In this document: piece after piece, positions 52,410 to 61,223 of the stretch | How positions within the stretch are numbered: the first letter of the stretch is position 1 | Layout: the number at the start of each line of letters is the position of its first letter | DNA from: Pelomonas margarita | Lineage (GTDB): Bacteria > Pseudomonadota > Gammaproteobacteria > Burkholderiales > Burkholderiaceae_C | Assembly: GCF_043555875.1 (NCBI RefSeq) | Contig: NZ_JBIGHW010000001.1 | Span: forward strand, 741,357 to 805,356 | Length of the DNA: 64,000 bases | Direction: 5' to 3' | Program-made: the position numbers and the translations under genes | Notes under the pieces: generated by a model | The model's input: the letters and a program-made list of their open reading frames with translations, nothing else | What the model was told of the DNA's origin: nothing | Databases searched by the model: none

Positions 52410-53519
52410 TCAGGCGAATACGCCGGCCGTGTCCTGCATGCGCGCGCTGACCTCGCCGAGGTGATGCAGCGTGTCACCCCACTGCATCTCCATGACGGTC
52501 AGGCGCTTGAAGTAGTGGCTGCCAGCGTACTCGTCGGTGACGCCGATGCCGCCGTGCAGCTGCGTGCACTGCTGGCCCACGAAGCGCATGGACTGCCCCA
52601 GCTGCACCTTGGCCTGTGACAGCGCCCGGCGGCGCACGGCTGGTGCATCTCCCAGCCGCAGCGTGGCGTAGTAGCTCATGGAGCGGGCCAGCTCCAACTG
52701 CATCTTCACGTCGGCTGTGCGGTGCCTCAGCGCCTGGAAGCTGCTGATGGCCACGTCGAACTGCTTGCGGGTGTTCAGGTAGTCCACCGTCATGGCGAGG
52801 TAGGTCTCCATCACGCCCACGGCCTCGGCAGCCTGCGCGGCGATGCCGATGTCTGCCGCCAGCTCCAGCAGCGTCAGGCCCTGGTCGGCCCCAACGATGA
52901 GCTGGGCGGGCGTGTTGTCCAGGTGCACCTCGGCAGCCCGGGAGCCGTCGTAGAGAGAGTAGGCGCGCGTGTTCACGCCGGGTGCCGAGCGCTCCACGAG
53001 GTACAGCGCGATGCCGTCCTCCAAGCGGGCGGGCACGATGAAGGCATCGGCCACGTCGCCCGCAGGCACCAGGCTCTTGACGCCGGTAAGTCGGCCATCG
53101 ACGGCGCGGGTGTCCACGCGGTCGAGGCGGTAGCGTGACTTGGCCTCCTGATGCGCCAGCACCACAAGTGCCTCACCGCCGGCGATGCGCGGCAGCCAGG
53201 CCTCCTGCAGGGCAGCGGGGGCGTGACTCAGCAGCGCCGGCGCGATCAGCGCGCCCTGGGCGATGGGCTCGAGCACCAAGCCGCGGCCCAGCTCTTCCAT
53301 CACCACCATGGCCTCGACGGCGCCAAAGCCCAGCCCGCCATGGGCCTCGGGCACGGCCAGTGCGGTCAGACCCAGGCTCGCCAGGCCCTCCCAGGCGCTG
53401 CGGTCGAAGCCGCCGGCGCGGGCGATCTGCGTGCGGCGCTCGAAGCCGTAGTCCTTTTCCACGAAGCGGGCCACGGCGTCGCGCAGGGCCTGCTGGTCTT
53501 CGCTGAAATCGAAATCCAT
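52410..53519 (-). CDS. Acyl-CoA dehydrogenase, PimD-like small subunit
   Basis: 369 aa, full acyl-CoA dehydrogenase fold: MDFDFSEDQQALRDAVARF at the start, FAD-contacting segments, RKQFDVAISSFQALRHRTADV and GGIGVTDEYAGSHYFKRL. Resembles the small subunit of pimeloyl-CoA dehydrogenase-type pairs. Co-directional with the larger partner (15-base gap). Likely oxidises dicarboxylyl- or long-chain acyl-CoA; exact substrate inferred. Confidence 0.85.
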   Translation of the reverse strand: MDFDFSEDQQALRDAVARFVEKDYGFERRTQIARAGGFDRSAWEGLASLGLTALAVPEAHGGLGFGAVEAMVVMEELGRGLVLEPIAQGALIAPALLSHAPAALQEAWLPRIAGGEALVVLAHQEAKSRYRLDRVDTRAVDGRLTGVKSLVPAGDVADAFIVPARLEDGIALYLVERSAPGVNTRAYSLYDGSRAAEVHLDNTPAQLIVGADQGLTLLELAADIGIAAQAAEAVGVMETYLAMTVDYLNTRKQFDVAISSFQALRHRTADVKMQLELARSMSYYATLRLGDAPAVRRRALSQAKVQLGQSMRFVGQQCTQLHGGIGVTDEYAGSHYFKRLTVMEMQWGDTLHHLGEVSARMQDTAGVFA

Positions 53520-53534
53520 TTGTTTGTCTCCGGG

Positions 53535-54746
53535 TCAGCCGAGCACGGTCTGCGCGACGATGTTGCGCTGCACTTCGTTCGAGCCACCGTAGATGGTGGT
53601 CTTGCGCACGTTCAGGTAAGTGCCGGTCACGGGAATGGCGTGCGATGCGCCACCCAGCCAGGCGCCACCCAGCCATTGGTCCCCCTGCCAGCCGGCTTCC
53701 ATGGCATCAAGGATGTGGGGCAGGGCCAGCGGGCCGCCGGCCAGCATCATCAGCTCGGTGTAGCGCTGCTGCAGTTCGCTGCCGCGGATCTTCAGCAGGC
53801 CAGCGACATCCAGCGGCTGCTTGCCCGTGCGTTCACCGGACAGCACGCGCAGCACCATCATCTCCAGGGCAACGACGTCCACTTCGCACAGCGCGATCTG
53901 GTCGCGAAAGCGTGCGTCGTCCATCAGGCCCTCGGCGGCGGCAATGCGCTTGAGGCGCTCCAGCTCACGCTTGGCGCGGTTCACGTCGGCAATGTTGGTG
54001 CGCTCGTGGGAGAGCAGGTGCTTGGCGTAGGTCCAGCCCTTGTTCTCCTCGCCGATGAGGTTCTCTGCCGGCACCTCGACGTTGTCGAACCAGACCTCGT
54101 TCACCTCGTGCTCGCCGTCCAGCATGATGATGGGCTTGACCGTCACGCCGGGCGCCTTCATGTCGATCAGCAGGAAGCTGATGCCGGTCTGGGGCTTGCC
54201 GTCGGACGACGTGCGCACCAGGCAGAAGATCCAGTCGCCGTACTGGCCGAGCGTCGTCCAGGTCTTTTGACCGTTGACGATGTACTTGTTGCCCCTAACG
54301 CCACGTTTCAGCTCGGCACGGCACTTCAAGGAGGCGAGGTCAGAGCCGGAGCCCGGTTCGCTGTAGCCCTGGCTCCACCACACCTCGCCACTCATGATGC
54401 CGGGCAGGAAGCGCTGCTGCTGTTCCGGCGTGCCGAAGGCCATGATGACGGGCGCCACCATCACCGGCCCGAACGGCACGATGCGCGGCGCGCCGGCCAG
54501 CGCGCATTCCTCTTCGAACAGGTGACGCTGGATGGCGTTCCAGCCCGGGCCGCCAAACTGCGTGGGCCAGGCCCAGCCATGCCAGCCCTTGGCACCGAGG
54601 ATCTTGGCCCAGCGCTGCAGGTCGTCCTTGTTCAGCCGCAGGTCATGGCGCACCTTGTGCGCGATGTCTGCGGGCAGGTGGGCGCGCACCCAGTCGCGCA
54701 CCTCGGCGCGGAACGCCAGTTCCGCGTCGGTGAAGTTGAGGTCCAT
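53535..54746 (-). CDS. Acyl-CoA dehydrogenase, PimC-like large subunit
   Basis: 403 aa from the ATG at 54746 (MDLNFTDAELAFRAEVRDW); the open frame upstream is not family-like. Shows GYSEPGSGSDLASL (FAD/substrate contact), GQKTWTTLGQYGDWIFCL and YGGSNEVQRNIVAQ. The usual catalytic Glu motif is replaced by GGSNE, as in this subfamily. Forms a two-gene unit with the following dehydrogenase; probably a heteromeric enzyme. Confidence 0.87.
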   Translation of the reverse strand: MDLNFTDAELAFRAEVRDWVRAHLPADIAHKVRHDLRLNKDDLQRWAKILGAKGWHGWAWPTQFGGPGWNAIQRHLFEEECALAGAPRIVPFGPVMVAPVIMAFGTPEQQQRFLPGIMSGEVWWSQGYSEPGSGSDLASLKCRAELKRGVRGNKYIVNGQKTWTTLGQYGDWIFCLVRTSSDGKPQTGISFLLIDMKAPGVTVKPIIMLDGEHEVNEVWFDNVEVPAENLIGEENKGWTYAKHLLSHERTNIADVNRAKRELERLKRIAAAEGLMDDARFRDQIALCEVDVVALEMMVLRVLSGERTGKQPLDVAGLLKIRGSELQQRYTELMMLAGGPLALPHILDAMEAGWQGDQWLGGAWLGGASHAIPVTGTYLNVRKTTIYGGSNEVQRNIVAQTVLG

Positions 54747-54855
54747 GTGCTTGTCGCCTCGCCGTGTCGTGATAGGAATGTCGCGCGTTTTAGCACGGTC
54801 GTTCGCATCGGCGCTGTCCGGCCAGGGACAGTGGACAAGTCGCGTGCAGACAAAC

Positions 54856-54881
54856 AAAAAGGCGCTCCGAGGAGCGCCTTT
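54856..54881 (-). terminator. Intrinsic terminator of the PEP-CTERM gene
   Basis: A perfect 11-base stem (AAAGGCGCTCC with GGAGCGCCTTT) followed on the minus strand by TTTTTGTTTG, 34 bases past the stop of the gene at 54915. Confidence 0.9.
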
Positions 54882-54914
54882 GAGGTGGCCGCGCAGCGCG
54901 CGATGTCTGCGGGA

Positions 54915-55838
54915 TCAGGCCGCCAGCTTGGCCTTGCTGCGGCGACGCAGGCCGGCCACGCCCAGCAGGGCGACGCTGGTCAGGGCCAGCGAAGCGGGTT
55001 CGGGCACGGTGTTGGAGCCCGAGGTGCCGCCGCAGGTGCCATTGGCGCTCACGGTCTTCGTGCAGGTCGTGCCATTCACGGCAAACAGCTTGAAGTAGTC
55101 GTCACCGTTGTTCAGCGTGCTGGCGCCGGTCGTGTAGCTGGCTGCGCTCGTGAAGCCGCTGTTGTAGGCGCTGATCAACCACCAGCTGGAGGTCTTGTTG
55201 CCAGTGTTGACGACGTTGCTGTAGGCCAGCGACGTGTCGGGCGTCACGCTGCCGTAGTTGCCCACAAGCTCCCAGCCGCTCATCGACGCGGCAGCGGCGC
55301 CGTTCAAGGTCGGAGCGCTCGCACCCGTCCAGCGGAAGACCGACAGGTCGACGGAAACGCCGGAGTTGGTGCCATCACTCGTGTAGCCAATGCCAATGCT
55401 GGACAGCACGGTGGAAGCGCTGAACGACAACAGAATGCTCTCGGTCTTGCCGGCGTTGTCCACGGCGTGGTTGGGAGCGGTGTTGCCGTCGGAGGTCAGG
55501 CCCCAACCCATGGTCTGGCCCTGGTGCGCTAGCGTCGAGGTTGTCCAGTTCCCTTGCACGAGACCCGTCGTGGTGCTGTTGGTGGCCGCGAATCCGCTCA
55601 GCGACACCGTGGTGCTGTCGATCAGTGCGCCAGACTCGTTGGTGGCAGTGCTGGAAGTGGTGGTGGTGCCGACTTTGTTGTCGCACGCGTAGGCAGTCCC
55701 CAGCGAGCACTTCTCGTAGTTCTTCACGCCAGACGTGGTGTTCGACTCGAACGTCCAGGCGGCGTGCGCGCTCGTCGAAACCAGGGCCGCAACCGTGCCG
55801 AGGGCCAGCAGACTCAGGCGGAGATTCAGGAATGTCAT
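54915..55838 (-). CDS. PEP-CTERM surface protein under a sigma-54 promoter
   Basis: 307 aa. Signal peptide with cleavage after TSAHA; Ser/Thr/Gly/Asn-rich body of low lysine content, with four Cys residues in two close groups (KCSLGTAYAC; CTKTVSANGTC); sorting signal VPEPASLALTSVALLGVAG followed by RRRSKAKLAA. Exported, then presumably cleaved by an exosortase. Only about 18 of its central residues per 100 are charged, as is common in adhesive or matrix proteins. Single-gene unit bounded by its own promoter and terminator. Confidence 0.92.
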   Translation of the reverse strand: MTFLNLRLSLLALGTVAALVSTSAHAAWTFESNTTSGVKNYEKCSLGTAYACDNKVGTTTTSSTATNESGALIDSTTVSLSGFAATNSTTTGLVQGNWTTSTLAHQGQTMGWGLTSDGNTAPNHAVDNAGKTESILLSFSASTVLSSIGIGYTSDGTNSGVSVDLSVFRWTGASAPTLNGAAAASMSGWELVGNYGSVTPDTSLAYSNVVNTGNKTSSWWLISAYNSGFTSAASYTTGASTLNNGDDYFKLFAVNGTTCTKTVSANGTCGGTSGSNTVPEPASLALTSVALLGVAGLRRRSKAKLAA

Positions 55839-55893
55839 CGGGTGATCTTTCTGGTTTCAGACGCTTGTGACGTCGGGAGTTCGCGGGGTTTCA

Positions 55894-55910
55894 AGCAATC
55901 GTCGTGCCAA
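55894..55910 (-). promoter_or_regulatory. Sigma-54 (-24/-12) promoter of the PEP-CTERM gene
   Basis: On the minus strand TTGGCACG-ACGA-TTGCT matches the RpoN consensus at every conserved base (TGGCACG, N4, TTGCW). Transcription would start near 55883, giving a leader of about 45 bases. An activator of the PrsR kind is expected. Confidence 0.87.
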
Positions 55911-55944
55911 AAATAAAAACTGTTTTGACTCAATGACTTGCAAG

Positions 55945-55961
55945 AAGCTACCCCCTAGCTT
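55945..55961. promoter_or_regulatory. Inverted repeat upstream of the sigma-54 promoter
   Basis: AAGCTA-CCCCC-TAGCTT, perfect 6-base arms, centred about 45 bases upstream of the -24 element. A possible enhancer site for the RpoN activator, or a stem-loop at the prsT 3' side (52 bases past that stop). Confidence 0.4.
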
Positions 55962-56012
55962 TGGAGCGAATTGTAAGAAGGGTCGACAGGATTGAAGACC
56001 GGCTCGGCCCCC

Positions 56013-58817
56013 TCAGTTGAGGGTCGCACGCAGCTGTTTCGCCTCGTTGAGCGTGCCAAAAGTCGCGCCACCGCGCAAAGCGGCATCCAGCTCCTCGCGC
56101 GCTTCGCCCTTGCGGCCGGCCTGGGCGAGCACGGCGGCGAGGTGGTAGCGGATGTCGGGGTTGTCCGGGGCGCGCAGTCGGGCGTCGCGCAGCAGTTGCA
56201 GCGCGCGCTCGGCCTTGCCGGTGCGGTGGCTGGCCCAGCCGGCGGTGTCCAGCAGTGTGGCGTTGCGTGGGTCGCTCTTCAGCGCGCGCTCGGCCATGTC
56301 GACGGCGCCGGGGTCCTTGAGCTCGATCAGCACATTGGCCAGGTTGTTCAGCGCCACAGCGTTCGTCGGTGCGGCCTTGAGGATGGCGTCGTACTGGCGG
56401 CGCGCGCCGGGCAGGTCACCGGCCTGCACCAACTGCTCGGCCAGCGTGTTGCGCACGGCAATGTCGTTCGGGTTCTTGCGCAGCCAGGCGTCAGCCAGGT
56501 CACTGGCCGGCTTGCCGCCCTGTGTCGCCTGGGCGCGCATGAGGCGGGTCAGCGAGGTGGCGGACTTGTCCAGCTCGTGCGCCTTGCGCAGTGCGTCGAG
56601 CGCCGCCGCACCCTGGCCCTTGCGCTGCGCCGCCTCGGCCAGCAGGTTGTAGCCCAGGGCCGACTTGGGGTTGGCCTCGATGACCTGCCGCGCCCGCTGC
56701 TCGGCACCCGCCACGTTGCCCTGCGCCAGCTCCACGCTGGACAGCATGGCGACGGCGGCTGGGTCGTTGGGCGTGCCAGTGAGCGCCTTGTCCAGCGTGT
56801 AGGCTGCGGCCTTGAAGTCCTGGGCCTGAGCCTGCTGGCGCGCGACTTCGATCAGCCGTGGGGTGTCAAACGCGGCGCGGCGCGAGGCATTGACCAGGGT
56901 ACTGCGCGCACCGGCCGCATCACCGTTGGCGAGTTGGGCTGCGGCGTAGGCCTGCAGCGCCTCGATGTCCTCCGGCAGCTTGGCCAGCAGCACCTTGGCC
57001 GCCTCCATTGCGCGTGGTGCCTGGCCCTTGCGCAGGTGCCAGGCCACCAGCGCAAAGTTGGCGCGCGTCTCGCGGGCGCCGCTGGCCGAGACGGCGCTGT
57101 CCAGCCATTTCAGCGCCTCCTCGTTCTTGCCCCGCAGTTCGCTGACCAGCGCCAGCTCGAAGAGCAGGTTGACGTTGCGTTCGTCTTCCTTGAGTGCTGC
57201 GCGCAGCCGCTTCTCGGCAGCGTCGTAGTTGCCCGTGACGGCATCGATGCGGGCCAAGCCCAGCTTGGCCTCCAGCTGGTTCGCATCCAGCTTGAGGGCC
57301 TTCTCGTAGCCGGCGCGGCCGCCCGTGTAGTCGCGGGCCTGCGTCTTGGCATAGGCCTGCACCATGGTGACGGTGGCGTTGTTGGGGTTGGCGCGGGCCA
57401 GGGTGTCCGCCACGGCCAGCGCCTTGGGGAACTGTTGGTTGCGCAGGTGCACGGTCACCAGCGCGAGGCCGGCGAAAGTTTGTTTGGGGTCGCTCTTGTA
57501 GGCTTGGGCGAGTTGCTCCTCGGCCATGCTGGCCTGGCCGGTCTGCAGCAGCGACAGGCCCAGCGCCGTGCGGTAGTCGGCGGAGTCCTTGGCCTTGAGG
57601 GCGTCCTGCATCAGCTGCACGGCGCGGGCGTGGCGGCCCTGGCGCATGTGGCTGTTGGCCAGCATCAGCAGGGCCTGGCCGTCGCTGGGGCGCAGCTTGA
57701 CGTAGCCGTCCAGCAGTTCGATGGCCTGGTTGGCGTTGCCCTCGGTCAACGCGATCTGCGCAAGCAGCTTGTACAGCGGGCTGCCGGGCTGCTGGCGTGC
57801 CGCGAGCTCCAGGTAGGGCTTGGCCTTTTCCAGCTCACCGAGGTTGTAGTGGGCCAGGCCGTTGAGCATCAGCCATTGCGTGCGGTAGCGGATGAACTCG
57901 ATGGGCACGGGGTCCAGCAGTTCGGTGATCTTCTTCTGCGAGGCGCGCGTCGTGGCGGCGTCGCCGGCACGGTCGGCCAGCACCGCGCGCAAGTAGGTGC
58001 CACGCGGGTCGTTGGGCTTGAGGGCCAGCAGTTCGTTGAGCTCCACCAGCGCGTCGGCATCGCGGTTGACGTCGATGAGCAGCCCGGTGCGGGCCAGCCG
58101 GGACTCGGCGTGTTTGGGCTGCGCCTTGATGGCGCGCTCGTAGCCGGCCAGCGCCTGGGCGATCTGTCCGTTGGCATGGAAGATGGAGGCCTTCTGGTAC
58201 AGCGCCTCGGCGTTGTCGGGGGCGAGCTTCAGCGCCTGGTCGGCGGCGGCGTTGGCTTCAGCGAATTGGCGGTTGCGCACGCGCAGCGGCACCTCGGCCA
58301 GCCAGCTGTTGAGGTTGGTGGCGTCCAGCGCCCGGGCCTGCTGCACGCTGGCCAGCGCGGCCTTGGTGTCCCCGGTGTCGGACTGCGCAAGCGCCCGCTC
58401 GATGAGCAGGTCCTGCTGGATGCCGGTGGGCAGGCCTGCAGGCTGCAGCCGGGTGTCGGTCAGCATCTGCGGTTGCTTGCCCTGGGCGTTGAGCGCCATG
58501 GCCAGCGGCACGGCGATCTCGGCGCGGTTGACGCCCAGCCGCAGGGCTTCGCTGAACTGGAACTCGGCGGCCGAGGGCTGGCTGTCGGCGAGCAGGGCCT
58601 TGCCCAGCAGCACGTGCACGGGCAGCTGGTTCTTGTCGGCCTGCAGCGCATTTCGCAACTGCACGATGGTGCCGGCGATGTCGCGCTTTTCGTAACGCTG
58701 CAGCGCGTCTTCGTAGAAGCGCGAGGCCTTGGCCGCGTCCTGTGCCTGTGCCAGCGGCGCGGCAGCAATCAGCAAGGCGGTCAGCAGGCGGGAGACAGGT
58801 GCAAGCGGAGCGGTCAT
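56013..58817 (-). CDS. prsT: PrsT-like TPR protein of the PEP-CTERM/exosortase system
   Basis: 934 aa, signal peptide cleaved after PLAQAQ, then almost continuous tetratricopeptide repeats (about 22). Length, repeat register and content match the PEP-CTERM system TPR lipoprotein PrsT, usually encoded in exosortase/exopolysaccharide clusters. Unlike classic members it lacks a lipobox Cys and has an ordinary AQA-type cleavage site, so it is probably periplasmic and soluble. Likely a scaffold for matrix or surface-protein export. Sits between the PEP-CTERM gene and the retropepsin gene. Confidence 0.87.
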   Translation of the reverse strand: MTAPLAPVSRLLTALLIAAAPLAQAQDAAKASRFYEDALQRYEKRDIAGTIVQLRNALQADKNQLPVHVLLGKALLADSQPSAAEFQFSEALRLGVNRAEIAVPLAMALNAQGKQPQMLTDTRLQPAGLPTGIQQDLLIERALAQSDTGDTKAALASVQQARALDATNLNSWLAEVPLRVRNRQFAEANAAADQALKLAPDNAEALYQKASIFHANGQIAQALAGYERAIKAQPKHAESRLARTGLLIDVNRDADALVELNELLALKPNDPRGTYLRAVLADRAGDAATTRASQKKITELLDPVPIEFIRYRTQWLMLNGLAHYNLGELEKAKPYLELAARQQPGSPLYKLLAQIALTEGNANQAIELLDGYVKLRPSDGQALLMLANSHMRQGRHARAVQLMQDALKAKDSADYRTALGLSLLQTGQASMAEEQLAQAYKSDPKQTFAGLALVTVHLRNQQFPKALAVADTLARANPNNATVTMVQAYAKTQARDYTGGRAGYEKALKLDANQLEAKLGLARIDAVTGNYDAAEKRLRAALKEDERNVNLLFELALVSELRGKNEEALKWLDSAVSASGARETRANFALVAWHLRKGQAPRAMEAAKVLLAKLPEDIEALQAYAAAQLANGDAAGARSTLVNASRRAAFDTPRLIEVARQQAQAQDFKAAAYTLDKALTGTPNDPAAVAMLSSVELAQGNVAGAEQRARQVIEANPKSALGYNLLAEAAQRKGQGAAALDALRKAHELDKSATSLTRLMRAQATQGGKPASDLADAWLRKNPNDIAVRNTLAEQLVQAGDLPGARRQYDAILKAAPTNAVALNNLANVLIELKDPGAVDMAERALKSDPRNATLLDTAGWASHRTGKAERALQLLRDARLRAPDNPDIRYHLAAVLAQAGRKGEAREELDAALRGGATFGTLNEAKQLRATLN

Positions 58818-58882
58818 CGGGCGGGTAGGCGGCGGAGGGCGCCGGATTCTTGCAGAAGCCCGTCGTGCGTGCGGGCGTCGCG

Positions 58883-59527
58883 TCAGTAGCGAAGCTCCAG
58901 CGTCATGACATCGTTCTCACGCCGCATCTGGAAGCGATCCAGAAAGCTGTTGCCCAGCAGCACGTAGGGCATCTGGCTGGGGATGACGATGGCTGCGACG
59001 TTGCGGACTTCCACGTCGGCGATGCGCACGCTGGACAGCTCCAGCGCATAGGCCGGCACGGCGCCGTTGGCGGTGTGCGTGACGATGCGCCGGCCCTGCT
59101 GGTAGCGCAGCCCCATCCGGTCGGCCTCGACCTGGCTGATGGCCACGCTGGTGGCGCCGGTGTCCAGCAGGAACTGGGTGAGGTGGCCGTTGATGGTGCC
59201 GGCCGTCGTGTAGTGGCCGCCATGGCCGGCGGGCATGACGATCTGCCGTGGCGCCGACGCGGCGCGCACGACGCGTGCCGGTGCGGCCCCCAGCGCCAGC
59301 GTCTGGCGCCGGCCTTCGAGCTCCACCACCGCGCGACCGTCCTCCAGCGCGATCAGCGTCACGCCAAGCGCCGAGGCGCCCACTTGCAACGTGCGTGGCT
59401 CACCGTCGATGAGCAGCAGCGCGGCACGCGCGCCCAGCATGCCGTTGAGCTGGACCTTGGGTGCCGCCTGGGCGGGCAGGGCCAGCGCGGCGCACAAGGT
59501 CAGGATAGCCGGCCAGCAGGCGCGCAT
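58883..59527 (-). CDS. Retropepsin-like aspartic protease
   Basis: 214 aa with signal peptide (cleavage after LPAQA). The catalytic flap region FLLDTGATSVAIS (single DTG-A motif) and VLLGNSFLDRF near the C-terminus are those of the clan AA family of secreted bacterial retropepsins; one motif per chain, so a homodimer is needed. Substrate unknown. Between yajQ (10-base gap, likely co-transcribed) and prsT (65-base gap). Confidence 0.9.
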   Translation of the reverse strand: MRACWPAILTLCAALALPAQAAPKVQLNGMLGARAALLLIDGEPRTLQVGASALGVTLIALEDGRAVVELEGRRQTLALGAAPARVVRAASAPRQIVMPAGHGGHYTTAGTINGHLTQFLLDTGATSVAISQVEADRMGLRYQQGRRIVTHTANGAVPAYALELSSVRIADVEVRNVAAIVIPSQMPYVLLGNSFLDRFQMRRENDVMTLELRY

Positions 59528-59537
59528 TTGGCCAGGC

Positions 59538-60026
59538 TCAGTCGCGGAAGTTGTTGTAGGTCAGCGGCGTGTCGCTGAAGCTCTTCTTCAGGTGGGCGAT
59601 GGCCACCTGCAGGTCGTCGCGGTTCTTGCCAGTCACGCGCACGGCGTCGCCCTGGATACTGGCCTGCACCTTGAGCTTGCTCTCTTTCAGCGAGCCCACG
59701 ATCTTCTTGGCCAGCGTGGCCTCGATGCCTTCCTTGATCTTGTAGACCTGGCGGACCTTGTCACCGCCGAGCTTCTCGATCTTTTCCTGCTTGTCCAGGA
59801 AGCTGATGACGACGTCCTGCTTGGTCAGCTTGGCGTAGAGCACGGCCTCGATCTGCTCCAGCTGGAACTCGCTGTCGCCCGTCGAATGGATTTCCTTGTC
59901 CTTCAGTTCGACCTTGGCGCCTGTGCCCTTGAAGTCGAAACGGGTGCCGATTTCCTTGATGGCGTTGTCCACGCCATTGCGGATCTTGACGTGGTCGGGT
60001 TCGAGAACGGTGTCGAAGCTGGGCAT
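59538..60026 (-). CDS. YajQ-family nucleotide-binding protein
   Basis: 162 aa from the ATG at 60026 (MPSFDTVLEPDHVKIRNGVDNA), the family start; a longer frame upstream reads into the murB leader. The family, two ferredoxin-like folds, binds cyclic di-GMP in Xanthomonas (XC_3703) and other GMP species elsewhere. Divergent from murB by 38 bases. Placed upstream of the retropepsin and prsT, it could link c-di-GMP to surface remodelling; this is inference. Confidence 0.93.
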   Translation of the reverse strand: MPSFDTVLEPDHVKIRNGVDNAIKEIGTRFDFKGTGAKVELKDKEIHSTGDSEFQLEQIEAVLYAKLTKQDVVISFLDKQEKIEKLGGDKVRQVYKIKEGIEATLAKKIVGSLKESKLKVQASIQGDAVRVTGKNRDDLQVAIAHLKKSFSDTPLTYNNFRD

Positions 60027-60064
60027 TTGCAGGAACGGTGAATGGAATCGGCGAAAATTTTCCC

Positions 60065-61150
60065 ATGTCCACGCCCCCACAGACCCCCTCGAACGGAGTG
60101 CCGCACGCCGTGCTGCCTGCGCTTCAGGTCGAAACCGACGTCAATCTCAAGCCCTACAACACCTTCGGGCTGCCGGCCGTGGCCAAGCGCCTCGTGCGCA
60201 TCCGCGAGGCTGCCGATGTGCGCCGCGTCGTCGATCACCCCGAGCTGGGCCGGGCGCCCAAGTTCGTGCTGGGCGGCGGCAGCAACCTGGTGCTGACCAG
60301 GGACGTGGATGCCGTCGTGCTGAAGGTTGAGATCCCCGGCATCCGCCTGCTGGAGGAGCGCGACGACGCGTGGATCGTCGAGGCCGGCGCGGGCGTCGTC
60401 TGGCACGACCTCGTCACCTGGACGCTGGACCACGGCTATTCCGGCCTGGAGAACATGGCGCTGATCCCCGGTACGGTCGGTGCGGCGCCGGTGCAGAACG
60501 TCGGCGCCTACGGCATCGAGGTGAAGGACCGGCTGGAGGCCGTGGAGGTGATGGACCTCATCACCGGCCGGCCGGCGCTGCTACCGGCGGACGTGTGCCG
60601 CTTCGGCTACCGGGACAGCGTGTTCAAGCACAGCGACTTCGGCGGCCTGGCGGGCAAGAGCGTCATCACGCACGTGCGCTTCCGGCTGCCCAAGCCGTGG
60701 CAGCCCGTGCTGGGCTACCTGGAGATCGAGCGCAAGATGGCCGAGACGGGCATCAGCGCGCCCACGCCACGGCAGATCTACGACTGGATCGTCGCCGTGC
60801 GCCGCGCCAAGCTGCCGGACCCGGCGGTCATCGGCAATGCCGGCAGCTTCTTCAAGAACCCGGTCGTCACCGCCGAGCAGTGCAAGGACATCATCGGCCG
60901 CGATCCCGGCATCGTGCACTACCCGATGCCCGACGGCAGCGTGAAGCTGGCGGCGGGCTGGATGATCGACGCCTGCGGCTGGAAGGGAAAGACGGTGGGC
61001 GGCGCAGCGGTCTACGACAAGCAGGCGCTGGTGCTGGTCAACAAGGCGGACGCGCGGGGTGCCGAGGTCGTCACGCTGGCGCGGGCCATCCAGGAGAGCG
61101 TCTACGGGCGCTTCGGCATCCGGCTGGAACCGGAGCCGGTCGTCGTCTGA
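60065..61150 (+). CDS. murB: UDP-N-acetylenolpyruvoylglucosamine reductase
   Basis: 361 aa from the ATG at 60065. FAD-binding GGGSNLVLTRD and GTVGAAPVQNVGAYG; catalytic Ser in GNAGSFFKNPVV; proton donor Glu in LEPEPVVV. Type-I MurB (Tyr loop present). Second step of peptidoglycan precursor synthesis. An in-frame ATG at 60038 is possible but less likely. Confidence 0.96.
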   Translation: MSTPPQTPSNGVPHAVLPALQVETDVNLKPYNTFGLPAVAKRLVRIREAADVRRVVDHPELGRAPKFVLGGGSNLVLTRDVDAVVLKVEIPGIRLLEERDDAWIVEAGAGVVWHDLVTWTLDHGYSGLENMALIPGTVGAAPVQNVGAYGIEVKDRLEAVEVMDLITGRPALLPADVCRFGYRDSVFKHSDFGGLAGKSVITHVRFRLPKPWQPVLGYLEIERKMAETGISAPTPRQIYDWIVAVRRAKLPDPAVIGNAGSFFKNPVVTAEQCKDIIGRDPGIVHYPMPDGSVKLAAGWMIDACGWKGKTVGGAAVYDKQALVLVNKADARGAEVVTLARAIQESVYGRFGIRLEPEPVVV

Positions 61151-61223
61151 AGGTGAATCCTGCCGCCCGCGAGCGGCAGGCCGGGTTGATCATGCCGCCT
61201 CCAGTTCCTGCGGGAGGATGGCG

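Noticed and set aside
55992..58889. 965-codon antisense frame opposite prsT.
   Set aside because: Shadow of a TPR repeat gene; Gly/Val/Leu/Gln-rich without motifs.
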